From assembly GCA_964058805.1 (NCBI GenBank), contig CAXKVV010000281.1:1-63216 (forward strand): 63,216 nucleotides of DNA, given 5' to 3'. The DNA is from Schoenoplectus triqueter (Eukaryota; Streptophyta; Magnoliopsida; Poales; Cyperaceae). The notes under the pieces were generated by a model. It was not told the DNA's origin. It did no database searches and saw only the letters and a program-made list of their open reading frames with translations. Made by a program: the position numbers and the translations under genes. Of this stretch, positions 13,995 to 23,269 are shown in pieces. The first letter of the stretch is position 1. Every line of letters starts with the position of its first letter.

Positions 13995-14612
13995 AAAATA
14001 CAAGGAATTTGTACGGATGTACCCGTGCTACACATTAAAATCTCAAACTTTATGTTAAAAATGATTGATCCAAACTATTCAATTTATTCTCTATATCAAA
14101 CTCTCATAAAAAAAATCAGATTTTATATTTTTTGGATATGAAGAAAATTATCACTATTTGACAATTCAAAATTCTCAAATCAAGCAAGTTTCTCTTGGCC
14201 CCAAAAAATAAAAAATTTAAAATTTAATTTTCTATAATAGTTTGATATGGAGAATAAATTAAATAGTTTGAATTAGTCATTTTTATCTTGAAATTTAAGA
14301 TTTTGACACGTTACACGGGCAACATATTGCATTTTAGGCTTCCTCTAATAAGGGATCCTTTGACAATGACTTATCTTGATAATGGATCTTCAAATAAATA
14401 TGAAAAATATTAAAAAAAACTTTATAGATGTGTTTTTGTACTTATAGATTGATGGTGATTCAAATTTCATATAATTTCATTATCGTATGATAGTCCATCA
14501 AAGACCATCAAAATATAATGTATTTTGCAATGGTTTCATTTTAACGGTCTTTGTCGGACTATTAAACGATAATTAAATTAGATAAAATTTGAATCACCAT
14601 CTATTTATAGAA

Positions 14613-14658
<46 letters not shown>

Positions 14659-15059
14659 TAATGCTATGGTGCTTCGCGAAGCAAAAAATATTTTGTGCTT
14701 CGCGTCCGTATCTCGAATTTAAAAGTTCAAACGGCCGATCCAAACCGTTGAACATCATCTTCATATTGAAATATCCTTGGAGATCAAATTTTAAATTTTT
14801 TTGAATTTTTTTGATATTTTTTAGATGGGTACAAAGTTTGTTGATCTAAAGATTTCTGCACCATCCAAAACAAGCGACTTTGTACCCATCTAAAAAATAT
14901 CAAAAAAATTCAAAAAAAATATAAAATTTGATCTCCAAGGATATTTCAATATGAAGATGATGCTCAACGGTTTGGATCGGCCGTTTGAACTTTTAAATTC
15001 GAGATACGGACGCGAAGCACAATTTTTTTTTTACTTCGCGAAGCACCATAGCATCACTC

Positions 15060-15092
<33 letters not shown>

Positions 15093-15890
15093 TTTGGCTA
15101 CGGTGCTACGCATAGCACGGATGACCCGTGTGTTACAGATCATTTCTCCGTCTTTAAAGTTCAAATAGTCGATCCGACCGGTCAAAATATTTTTCATATG
15201 AAACTCTAGTTTGGGGACCAAATTTTATATTTTTTAAATTTTTTTTACTTTTTTTAAGATAGCTAGAAAATCACTGGATTTAATTATTATGAGCCATTCA
15301 AAAGAAGTCATTTTCTAACTATCTTAAAAAATAGTAAATTTTTTTTTAAAAAATATAAAATTTTATCTCCAGCTAGATATTCATATGAAAAATATTTTTA
15401 CCGGTCGGATCGAGAATTTAAACTTTGAAAACGGAGAAATAGTCCGTAGCATACGGGTCATCCGTGCTACGCGTAGTACCGTAGCCAAACTCTATATATA
15501 TATAGTCCGACTATGGTGCTTTACAAAGTACAGTGGTGTTGTGTGCTTTATGATCTATTTTCAATTTCAAGTCAGAAATAATCGATCTGAACTGTTCAAT
15601 TAATCTTCATATCAAAATCTATTACTAAATTAAATTTTATATTTTTTTGCTATTTTTTTTCTGATGAGGAGAAAATGACTTGATCTGAAAATTCTGGTTC
15701 ATCCAAAAATATCGGTTTTCCCCCTATTAAAAAAATAGCAAATAAATTCTAAAAAATATAAAATTTAGTTTACTAATAGATTTTAATATAGAGATTAGAT
15801 TGAGCGGTTTGGATCAATCATTTCTGACTTAAAATCAATAATAGAGCGTAAAGCACACAACGCTCTTGTGCTTTACCAAGCACCATAGCC

Positions 15891-15934
<44 letters not shown>

Positions 15935-16858
15935 GACTGTGGTGCTTTGTAAAGTACAGAGGCGTTATGTGCTTTGCGTTCTATTTTTAATTTTAAGTCA
16001 GAAATAATCAATCATAACCGTTCAATCTAATCTTCATATAAAAATCTATTAGTAAATCAAATTTTATATTTTTTAGAATTTTTTTGCTATTTTTTCTTAT
16101 GAGGAGAAAATTACTTGATTTGAGAATTTTGGTTCATCAAAAAATGATGGTTTCTCCTCCTATCCAAAAAATAGCAAATAAATTCTAAAAAATATAAAAT
16201 TTGGTTTACTAATAGATTTTGATATGAAGATTAGATTGAGCAGTTTGGATTGATCATTTTTTACTTAAAATTAAAAATAGATCACAAAATACACAACGCT
16301 TTTGTACTTTATAAAGTACCATAGCCTAATTCTATATATATATATATAAAGAGAGAGAGAGAGAGATGGACTATGGTGCTATGCATAACACAAAACGCCT
16401 CCATTCTATGGATCAACTCTTTATCTTCAAAGTTCAGATGGCCGATCCAACAGTAAAAAATAATTTTCATATGAATAACTAGATGTAGACCAAAATTTAT
16501 ATTTTTTAAGATAGTTAGAAAATCATTTGATTTAGTCATTATGAGTCATTCAAAAAAGTGATTTTCTAATCATATTAAAAATAGTGAAAACATTTCTAAA
16601 AAATATAAAATTTGATCTACATCAAGATATTCATATGAAAATTATTTTGTTCGATTGGATCGATCATTTACACTTTGATAATGAAGAACTGATCTATAGC
16701 ACGAGAATGATTCATGCTATGCATAGCACCATAACCCAACTCTCTCTCTTTTTGAAATCTTTGCATAGGCTGCAAAGTCGTGGGCGGATATTGAACTCTC
16801 AACATTTGGGTAGAACAACCCTAGTACTTTTTACTAGCCAACTTTGTAACCATTCGTT

Positions 16859-16927
<69 letters not shown>

Positions 16928-17303
16928 TTTGGCTACGGTGCTACGCATAGCACGGATGACCCGTATGCTACAGACCATTTCTTCGTCTTCAAAGTTTAAA
17001 TAGTCGATTTGACAAGTCAAAAATATTTTTCATATGAAAATCTAGTTGGAGAACAAAATTTATATTTTTTAGAATTTTTTTACTATTTTTTAAGATAGTT
17101 AGAAAATCACTTGATTTAATTATTATGAATCATTTTCTAGCTATCTTAAAAAATAAAAAATCTTAAAAATATAAATTTTGGTCTTCAACTAGATTTTCAT
17201 ATAAAAAATATTTTGACAGGTCGGATCGACCATTTAAACTTTAAAGATGGAGAAACGGTTCGTAGCACACGGACCATCCGTGCTACGGACAGCACCGTAA
17301 CTA

Positions 17304-17350
<47 letters not shown>

Positions 17351-20300
17351 AAGGGGTGGGATCACTTGACAATGGTTATTTTGATAATCATGACAATGGA
17401 CTCTTAAACAAATATATATAAAAAAAATTATAGACGTGTTTTTCTATCTATATATTAATGTTCATTCAAATTTCATGTAATTTCATTGTCGTTTGATGCT
17501 TCATCCAAGATCGTTAAATTAGAACCGTTGCAAATTATATAAAATATTAATAGTCTTTAATGAAGTATCAAACGATAATAATATTGCATGAAATATGAAT
17601 GAACATCAATTTATAGGTAGAAGAACACATCTATAATTTTTTTTATATTTATTTAAGAATCTATTGTAAAATTATCAAAATAACCATTTCCCCACCCATA
17701 TATAAAGACAAACATAAAGAGGAGAAAAGAAAAATTAACAATAGAATTCCTGCTTCATATATAAACCAAAATAAAACAAGTTAAATCTTGCAAATAATTT
17801 TGGACAAATAATTTATCACTTTCGTACAATAAAAAAGTTCGTTTATAGGTCAAGCGGAGATATAATTAACTAAACATTTAATTTCCATGAAAAAAGCGAA
17901 CTTTAATTTTGTCTGTCACTGTCACATCAACATATATATAATTGATGTCTTTATCTTGAGAATTCATCATCCAATTAATACCCTTTTGATCTGGGTAACT
18001 GGGTTGCTGATATCTTGAAGTGGAGGTATTTGGGGCTCATTAACGTTCCAAAAGATGATATATTTTGTGTGGATATAAAAAAATATTCTTTGGATTACTT
18101 TGACAAGAAACTTTATGAAAGACCTTATGCGTCGTTTTATATTTCCAGGGACCGCTTTGTCTGTTAGCCCAGCTGCATGCTCACTGCATCTGTCATTTCC
18201 ATCGACATGTGCATCCTATAATTGATATGATGTGACCAGACAACTAGCTCATCTCGTCCTCATATTTCTATCCTATTATCAAATACATTTTTCCTGGTAT
18301 AATTTTCATATTAAAGTATATGTATTTTATCTATTATGTTTATTTTAGTTGAAATATTATCAGTTTAAATTTTAATTTTTTATGCTTAAAATTTTAATTT
18401 AAGTAAGTTAATAAATTTTTTATATTATAATCTTATAGAATACAAATTTTTATCGTGTTTGAACTTAATTTACTATACTTAATAGTTTTAAAAAATAATT
18501 CTAAAATAATAAAAAAATAAAAAAATTATACCTTTTAAAAATCATTAAGTATAACAAACTAACTCCAATCACAATAAAACTTTATTGAAGTACTTAAATC
18601 AAAATTTTAAGAATGAAAAATAAAATTTGAATTGATAACATCTCGGTTGAAGTGCTGAAAGCTATATATACATACCATTTAAATAATCCACTGAGGTATA
18701 TGCCGTCAAAATATCTCTAATTAGTAAAATAGTTTCTGTTAGATTTTATAATATATCTGAATAAATTTTCTCGTTACTTTTACATCATCGAATGATCGAT
18801 AAAAATGTCTTTTCGATCTGATGAAAATGTAAATAAGGACACGCTTTGCATTAATAAGAAAACCTTTTTTTTTCTGAATTAAATTACTTCAATTGATGAA
18901 AAAAGTTTCATTATACTTTTGCAGGTTGACAATTACTAACATATTATAATAAAAATTTAGTTAGGAAACCTTCTTCTTTCTTTGCATAAACTGTACTTTC
19001 ATTATTGTTAATTTCATTGCGTTTCCTAAATCACTTATATATGCGGAAGTGTTGACAGCTATAACTGTTAATATTCTGTTATATCTTCTTTGACTAATGT
19101 CAATAATTAATAATTATTGAAAGAATAAATTTGCAGATATAAATTAAATGTGTATATGCTTTATTGTACATTTTAATTTACTCTTATATATGTACCTTTT
19201 TTGGTTCTAGGTCGACCAGTCCGACAGCGCCTTGGATAAGGAAATTCCTTGCTACCACCAAGCACTGGTCTTGCCATGTCCTCTTTGCTATCCGGGTTAC
19301 CGAGATCATTGTATACATCATAGTCGTATATGCGCTCATGGACCTTGCGTTGTCCAGTGCCATCACCTCGCACACCCTGAAGATCTTTGCTTCTCAGCCT
19401 TTCAAGGCCTTTGGGAGTTTTGGATGGCAAGTAAGACTGCAAGTATATTTATTCATTGATAAAATATAATTAATGCAAAAGCGTATCAAGAAAATAATAG
19501 ATTAATTAGCAGATTCGATTTTGACTGTTATGCTCAGAGGGTTCCAATTTCCAAATGAAAGTATATATCTTCTCTCCAAAAAAACAGGAAAACAATTGTA
19601 AAATTTGGTCATAAGGGATGAAATACAAAAAATCATCTTACACTTCATGTCTCATCGTAGTATAATTGTATATATGTGTGTGTACTGTGGGTGTGTGCCT
19701 GTGTGTATTAGAGGTGTTGAAGCAAGCTGATGCCAAACCTTCGAGCCAAAGAAGATTCTTTTCTGAGGGTTATCATACTTGGAGTGCACCCAGGATTCAC
19801 AAATGAAAGTAACTGTGCTGGCGTCGTCGTTGCCGGTGACAAGCACGATGTTCTTCAGGAACATCTCCTTGTGGTGCTCATTCTCCACTAGAATCGCCCC
19901 GACTCCACCGAAACTGATTGGAACCTTGAATGTGCCCTCGTACTTGACCTCATCACCATCTTGGCTCTCCTTGTGCGCATATGCTGATATAGGCTCCCAT
20001 TCCTTACCCGTCTCTATAGAATAATGTAACAAAGGAAAATATATAGTTGATTAATCAATTAATTATGTATATTTTGATGAATTTTTGAAGTGATTTGTTT
20101 TGTTATTTCGCTTATGTTAAAAATACAGAAACCTGGCCGTGCGGACCGAGGCAAGACCCGTGTGGATCTAACCCATTTCTTTTGGCGGGTTTACTATGGA
20201 TTTATTTTTTTTTAAATTCTGTTTTAAACCGGGTCCGTCTTAAATCCAAACCGACCAAAATCTGACCCGGACCGGTCAAAATCAACCCAACCCAACCTGC

Positions 20301-22493
20301 GAAAAATTCGCCCTAAATCGCTGGAGCCCTCAAAACCTTTAAATCCAAAAATTTTCAAAAACAATTAGGAAATTGAAAATAACGGTTAAATCCCCCCAAA
20401 AATCCTCCATAAATACAACCACATTCTACGTTTCATCTTCACATCATTTTTGAATTTTCAGATTTCTGTGAATTTTTTGGAATTATTTAGAATTTTCTGA
20501 TTTTTAGATAATTAAAAAAGAATTACAACAAAATTATTATTCAAAAAGTTATGTTAATATTTTTTTGAATTATTCGGACTTTTGTTTATTTTTTTTTTCA
20601 TATTTTTGGATTTTATGAATTTGTTTGGGATTTTTCTTATTTTTAAATAATTGAAAAAAGCCTAATTACATTAAAATTGGTACTAAAAAATCACTATATG
20701 TAGAACGTATTAACTAAAATTAATTTATTTCGGTTGGGCAGTACTCAAGTGTATTTTATTTCATGTATTAATTTAATTTGGATATTTTCTAAGTACTAAT
20801 AATTTAGATCATTTAGGTTAGAGGAGGAACAATTCATAATTAATAATTTTTAAAATTTTGACTATATTTATAAATAAATTTTAATTTTGAAATCGAAAAT
20901 TTATTGACCTGTTACATATGTTACACATATTATGTCTATTAAAAAGATGATGACATTTCATTAGGGGTGACAATTATTGATCCAACCCGTCAGGTTAATC
21001 CGACTTGAACCGAATTCGACCTGATCTGACGTGACTCAAAGATAAATAAGTCAGATATGGGTCTAATTTTTTGGCCTAAATCGGTCGGGTCGAGTCGGGT
21101 TCGGGTCAACCCGACCCGATTAGTTATATTTTTAAAGTAATTTTATGATTTAGTACTAATTAAAACTTAAATATATATTAATTATACACTAATTAAGATT
21201 AATTATAAATAAATTAATATTTAATTTTTTAAAATAATATAAAAATATTTAATTATTTTACACGGGTCAGATCAGATATAGATCAAGATTTTTTGATCCG
21301 AATGTAATCGGTTGGGTTCAGATTGAGTCAAAAGAAATAATAAAATAATAATGATCCGATCCAAACCCGACTCGACCCGACACATGGACACCCTACATTT
21401 CATACATCAAGTAGCTTGAAATTTTGAATCCTTAACTAACGGTTCTTTATACATCATTGAGTAATACTTAAATTACACGGAAATTTATATTAGCTTATCT
21501 ATATGTTCGATAATATACCTATAATTTTTTCTTTGTAATATTCAATTTATTTGGTTTTGTTTGAAAAACCAATGATTGTCAAGCTGTGACCCTCCTGTTT
21601 AGACTGTATTGAAAAGTATAGGCCAAAAGTGCATGCCCTTGCGTAGTTGAAAAGTCATATTTTTGTTAAAACCCAGAGACCATATCGAAAGACTAGTTTA
21701 CCGAAACTAAATTTAAAATAAGAAAATTGCTCCAAATTATAATCTAAATTTTTCTAGATGGTTTCATAGTCATTTGATCGTAAGTTTATGCTCGAGATTC
21801 CTTAAAATCAATGAAAAATATATAAAAATAATTTAGTTATATATTTTTTAAACTCACAACATCTTTACTCTATATATTTCATATATACTAGTAAATATTT
21901 TCATGCTATAATTGAAGTCTAGTCACAAGTACATGTTATCTGCTTATCCTTGTTTGTTCAAAAAGACCAAATTCTTCTTGGGTCTTTCTAATAAAATACG
22001 ACGTTTTATTAATAATTTAGTATAAACAAGAGCACTACTCTTACAATAATTATTTCTATCAATTAGGTTGCATGCATGAGAACCCAAAGTGTTATTTAGT
22101 AGGAAAACATAATTGGCCATATATATAAATATATATTATCATACTTGGATCAAGCTCAGCACTGACAAGCTCAAGCAACAGAGTCTTCCCTAACAAGTCG
22201 GTGATGTCATCCATCCCTCGTTTTACCCCTAAATGCGCAAACACTCCACCAATAGTCGTCTGCACAGTGACGACTGCCTTCATGATTACTTCTTTTGGAG
22301 CTACCACTGCCATATTATACCCAGTCGCCTTTTCACATTTTACTGTGCAAGTGAGTCTCTTCGGATTTGATCTGTTGCGAGATATGCGGTGTGTCGTTAC
22401 AAGCGGAGTCCATAGGGATGAGGTAGAGGGGCTAAATGAGGGGCGCAGAGAGGGAGATTTGGGTTGAGTGAGAGATAATGTAGGGCTTAACAT
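7607..22493 (-). CDS. LOX2: Chloroplast linoleate 13S-lipoxygenase, LOX2 type
   Basis: Nine exons, read on the minus strand: 22493-22145, 20013-19739, 19436-19196, 10909-10589, 10366-10281, 9900-9790, 9412-9111, 8889-8623, 8366-7607. All join in frame to give 903 residues, usual for type-2 13-lipoxygenases. A Ser/Pro/Arg-rich leader (about 1-55) looks like a chloroplast transit peptide. A PLAT/LH2 domain follows (about 75-210), then the catalytic domain. The iron ligands are present: His561 and His566 in SHWLRTH, His753 and Asn757 in [10 protein letters not shown], and the C-terminal Ile903 of NSISI. The enzyme adds oxygen at C13 of linolenic or linoleic acid in plastids, the entry step to jasmonates and green-leaf volatiles. 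No stop or frameshift is seen, so it looks functional. Intron 3 (10910-19195, 8,286 bp) is far longer than the others and is filled with MITEs. Intron 1 (2.1 kb) carries a hAT-like element. Confidence 0.96.
11113..11650. mobile_element. MITE 1, GCTATGCATAGC (B) family, with an insert
   Basis: Left end GAGAGAGTTGGGTTACGATG, right end GCTATGCATAGCACCGTAGC then CTCTCTCTATATATA. Arms pair through the shared blocks ATAAAATTTGATCT and ATAGTTAGAAAATCACTT. About 110 bp near 11265-11375 is absent from other copies and looks like a later insertion. Confidence 0.6.
11655..12055. mobile_element. MITE 2, CTTCGCGAAG (A2) family
   Basis: The left end carries CTACTTCGCGAAG and TTTGCTTCGGCCTAA; the right end carries GAAGCAAAACG and TTTCACGAAGCATCATATGG. 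The arms pair across a centre near 11855 that includes an (ATA)n tract. Flanks are TATATA on both sides. Confidence 0.65.
12063..12471. mobile_element. MITE 3, TTCGAGCC...GGCTCGAA (D) family
   Basis: A near-full-length inverted repeat of about 400 bp. TTTGGAGTTAGTTTACT in the left arm pairs with AGTAAACTAACTCCAAA in the right arm. Just inside the left end is a second hairpin, TTCGAGCC/GGCTCGAA, with a loop of about 12 nt. TATATATA follows the right end. Confidence 0.7.
12484..12888. mobile_element. MITE 4, A2 family with two different end palindromes
   Basis: The left end has the perfect 14-bp palindrome TGCTTCGCGAAGCA (12498-12511). The right end has TGCTTTGCAAAGCA (12866-12879). The arms otherwise pair (CATCCAACATAAACT region against the right arm), so both ends belong to one element. 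The cores differ by the two transitions expected from CpG decay. Confidence 0.7.
12905..13120. mobile_element. MITE 5, partial
   Basis: One arm only. It has the shared blocks AAAAATAGCAAAAAATATAAAATTTG (as separate motifs AAATAGCAAAA and TATAAAATTTG) and GATCAGTCATTTTTAACTT, and runs into TATATATA then GAGAGA. It matches the right part of MITE 8, read in the same direction. Confidence 0.45.
13150..13515. mobile_element. MITE 6, D family
   Basis: The inverted ends GAGAGAGTTTGTCTATTGTG and AAAAGACAAACTCTCTC are both bounded by GA/TC and TA microsatellites. Inner arms pair through ATGTTTGGAGTTAATTT and AACTAACTCCAAACAT, as in MITE 3. Confidence 0.65.
13560..13940. mobile_element. MITE 7
   Basis: The ends TAGTTATACTACCATTAG and AACTAAAGGTAGCATTACTC are imperfectly inverted. 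Arms pair through TCATATTAAAATATATTTGG and the AGTATATTTTAATATGGAA region. The superfamily blocks are kept, and the flanks are TATATATA and (TC)n(TA)n. Confidence 0.6.
13985..14345. mobile_element. MITE 8
   Basis: The inverted ends AAGTCTAAAATACAAGG and GCATTTTAGGCTT enclose arms with TGTACCCGTGCTACAC (left) and GACACGTTACACGGG (right). The centre lies near 14160. It has the superfamily blocks TTTATATTTTTTGG and AAATTTAATTTTC. Confidence 0.6.
14351..14610. mobile_element. MITE 9, GACAATG/GATAATGG (E) family, right end eroded
   Basis: Starts GGGATCCTTTGACAATGAC. The arms pair around the GACCATCAAAATATAATG region and end at GAATCACCATCTATTTATAG, where a long (TA)n tract begins. MITE 16 is a more complete copy. 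Confidence 0.5.
14656..15060. mobile_element. MITE 10, CTTCGCGAAG (A) family, near-perfect palindrome
   Basis: About 405 bp, almost entirely self-complementary. The left end GAGTAATGCTATGG pairs with CCATAGCATCACTC. The 14-bp palindrome TGCTTCGCGAAGCA (14670-14683) faces ACTTCGCGAAGCA at the right end. The arms close on GATGGGTACAAAGT/ACTTTGTACCCATC with a loop of about 39 nt (14838-14876). One 85-nt stretch that I aligned has a single mismatch. No coding capacity. Confidence 0.85.
15091..15493. mobile_element. MITE 11, GCTACGCATAGC (B) family
   Basis: The ends AGTTTGGCTACGGTGC and CCGTAGCCAAACTC are inverted. The inner end palindromes are GTGCTACGCATAGCAC (left) and GTGCTACGCGTAGTAC (right). 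Arms pair through ATTCATATGAAAAATA and AGCTAGAAAATCACT. Preceded by (TA)n(GA)n and followed by (TA)n. Confidence 0.8.
15505..15895. mobile_element. MITE 12, CTTTGCAAAG (C) family
   Basis: The ends GTCCGACTATGGTGC and GCACCATAGCCTAAT are inverted. Arms pair through ATCTATTACTAAAT and ACTAATAGATTTTAAT, and close at TTCTGGTTCATCC with CCCCTATT. End palindromes have decayed (CTTTACAAAG, CTTTACCAAG). Confidence 0.75.
15931..16331. mobile_element. MITE 13, C family
   Basis: Close relative of MITE 12 in the same orientation. Ends GTCTGACTGTGGTGC and GTACCATAGCCTAAT; arms close near 16140. Preceded by a 30-bp (TA)n tract and followed by (TA)n. Confidence 0.75.
16366..16742. mobile_element. MITE 14, GCTATGCATAGC (B) family
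   Basis: Left end ATGGACTATGGTGCTATGC. The right end has the 12-bp perfect palindrome GCTATGCATAGC (16716-16727), then ACCATAACCCAACTCTCTC. Arms pair through GTTAGAAAATCATTTGA and TTCTAATCATATTAAAA. Confidence 0.75.
16927..17310. mobile_element. MITE 15, B family
   Basis: Left end GTTTGGCTACGGTGCTACGC, right end AGCACCGTAACTAAATTC. It shares CATAGCACGGATGACCCG with MITE 11 and is bracketed by (TC)n(TA)n(GA)n on the left and (TC)n(TA)n on the right. Confidence 0.75.
17353..17697. mobile_element. MITE 16, E family
   Basis: The inverted ends GGGGTGGGATCACTTGACA and ATTTCCCCACCC enclose ATGGTTATTTTGATAAT/ATTATCAAAATAACCAT. The arms pair to a centre near 17525. (TA)n is present at both flanks. 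Confidence 0.7.
18330..18665. mobile_element. MITE 17, D family, degenerate
   Basis: Keeps the D-family arm blocks GTTTGAACTTAATTTACTA and AACAAACTAACTCCAATCA around a centre near 18500. The ends are eroded. Confidence 0.5.
20120..20300. repeat. Degenerate repeat rich in ACCCG/GGGTC motifs
   Basis: This block in lipoxygenase intron 1 is locally GC-rich (AACCTGGCCGTGCGGACCG, AAACCGGGTCCG, ACCCGGACCGGTC). It resembles the interior of the TAGGGGTG elements at 20962 and 40417 but has no clear ends. Confidence 0.3.
20962..21395. mobile_element. Non-autonomous hAT-like element (TAGGGGTG ends) in lipoxygenase intron 1
   Basis: 434 bp from TAGGGGTGACAA to GGACACCCTA, flanked by a perfect 8-bp direct repeat CATTTCAT (20954-20961 and 21396-21403). 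The interior has repeated ACCCG/GGGTC motifs near both ends. An 8-bp duplication is the hAT signature. No ORF. Confidence 0.7.
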
Positions 22494-22592
22494 TTCTCTT
22501 TTTGTTCTTCCCCTGTTGTTCTATGGATAGAGTAGAAATGTTTTAAGTTCTTTTTCTTTTAGTGGTGCTTTGTGAGAGGTCTCGGGAGTTCA

Positions 22593-22600
22593 TTTTTATA
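22593..22600 (-). promoter_or_regulatory. Probable TATA box of the lipoxygenase gene
   Basis: TATAAAAA on the minus strand, about 100 bp upstream of the ATG (22493), a usual spacing for a plant TATA box plus a short leader. Position and consensus are the only evidence. Confidence 0.5.
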
Positions 22601-22860
22601 GAAGATGTGTACTATTCAAATTGACAGTGCACGAAAATATCGTGGTGTTTTGGGCGACTGAGGATTTTGTGGTGAGCATGGTTCCATGAGAGAATTAAAC
22701 TAGATTATTAATTAGTTTAATTGTCCTGCCCATATATAATTCGGATTGGCAACTACTGGAATTCGGAAAGCTTAATTTATTGGCAACTACTGAAATTACA
22801 TTTATTTAAATTATATTTAAATAAAGCACACACAGCGTACAGTCGTATATATAAATTCTG

Positions 22861-23226
22861 CTATGCGGATAATAAGAAATGCATTATCGTCTTTTAGAAT
22901 GAGATTTTATATTCTGAAATTTTAAATTATCAATCTAAGTTTCTCAATGATTTTTTCATATCAACATCTTATTGGATATTGAATTTCATGATTTTTTGAG
23001 CTTTCTAACTATTTTTAAATTATTTTTAAAATCAGCTTTGTTTAACATAATTCTTTTTTTTAAAATAACTAGAAAGCTCAAAAAAATTATGAAATTTAAT
23101 ATCACACAAGATTTTGATATGAAGAAATTATTAAGTATCTTAGATTAAAAATTTGAGACCTCAAAATATAAAATCTCACCCCAAAACAATAACGGCTTTT
23201 TACTTTGTAAAGCACCATAAACCATC
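22861..23226. mobile_element. MITE upstream of the lipoxygenase promoter, C-like, degenerate
   Basis: The right end CTTTGTAAAGCACCATAA is followed by (TC)n(TA)n. The arms pair through GAGATTTTATATTCTGAAA and CCTCAAAATATAAAATCTC, closing near 23045. The left-end palindrome is lost. It lies about 370 bp upstream of the lipoxygenase ATG. Confidence 0.55.
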
Positions 23227-23269
23227 TCTCTCTATATATATATATAATGGATTTTGATATGAAAGACTT

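Larger units (their letters stand above)
10910..19195 (-). other. Giant intron 3 of the lipoxygenase gene
   Basis: It interrupts a Lys-Lys/Asp junction in phase 1. On the minus strand the donor is AAAG|GTACAT and the acceptor CTGCAG|ATCCCC. About 11.1-17.7 kb is an almost gapless chain of inverted-repeat MITEs, listed separately, plus one near 18.3-18.7 kb. The rest (17.7-18.3 and 18.7-19.2 kb) is plain AT-rich sequence. No ORF inside resembles a known protein. Confidence 0.9.

Noticed and set aside
16584..17003. 139-codon ORF across MITEs 14 and 15
   Set aside because: Also made of MITE arms and microsatellite-coded Ser-Leu/Ile-Tyr runs; antisense and sister frames give the same kind of reading.
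11113..18665. CRISPR-like array or satellite
   Set aside because: The repeats are fold-back units of several hundred bp from different families with no regular spacers; this is a plant intron.
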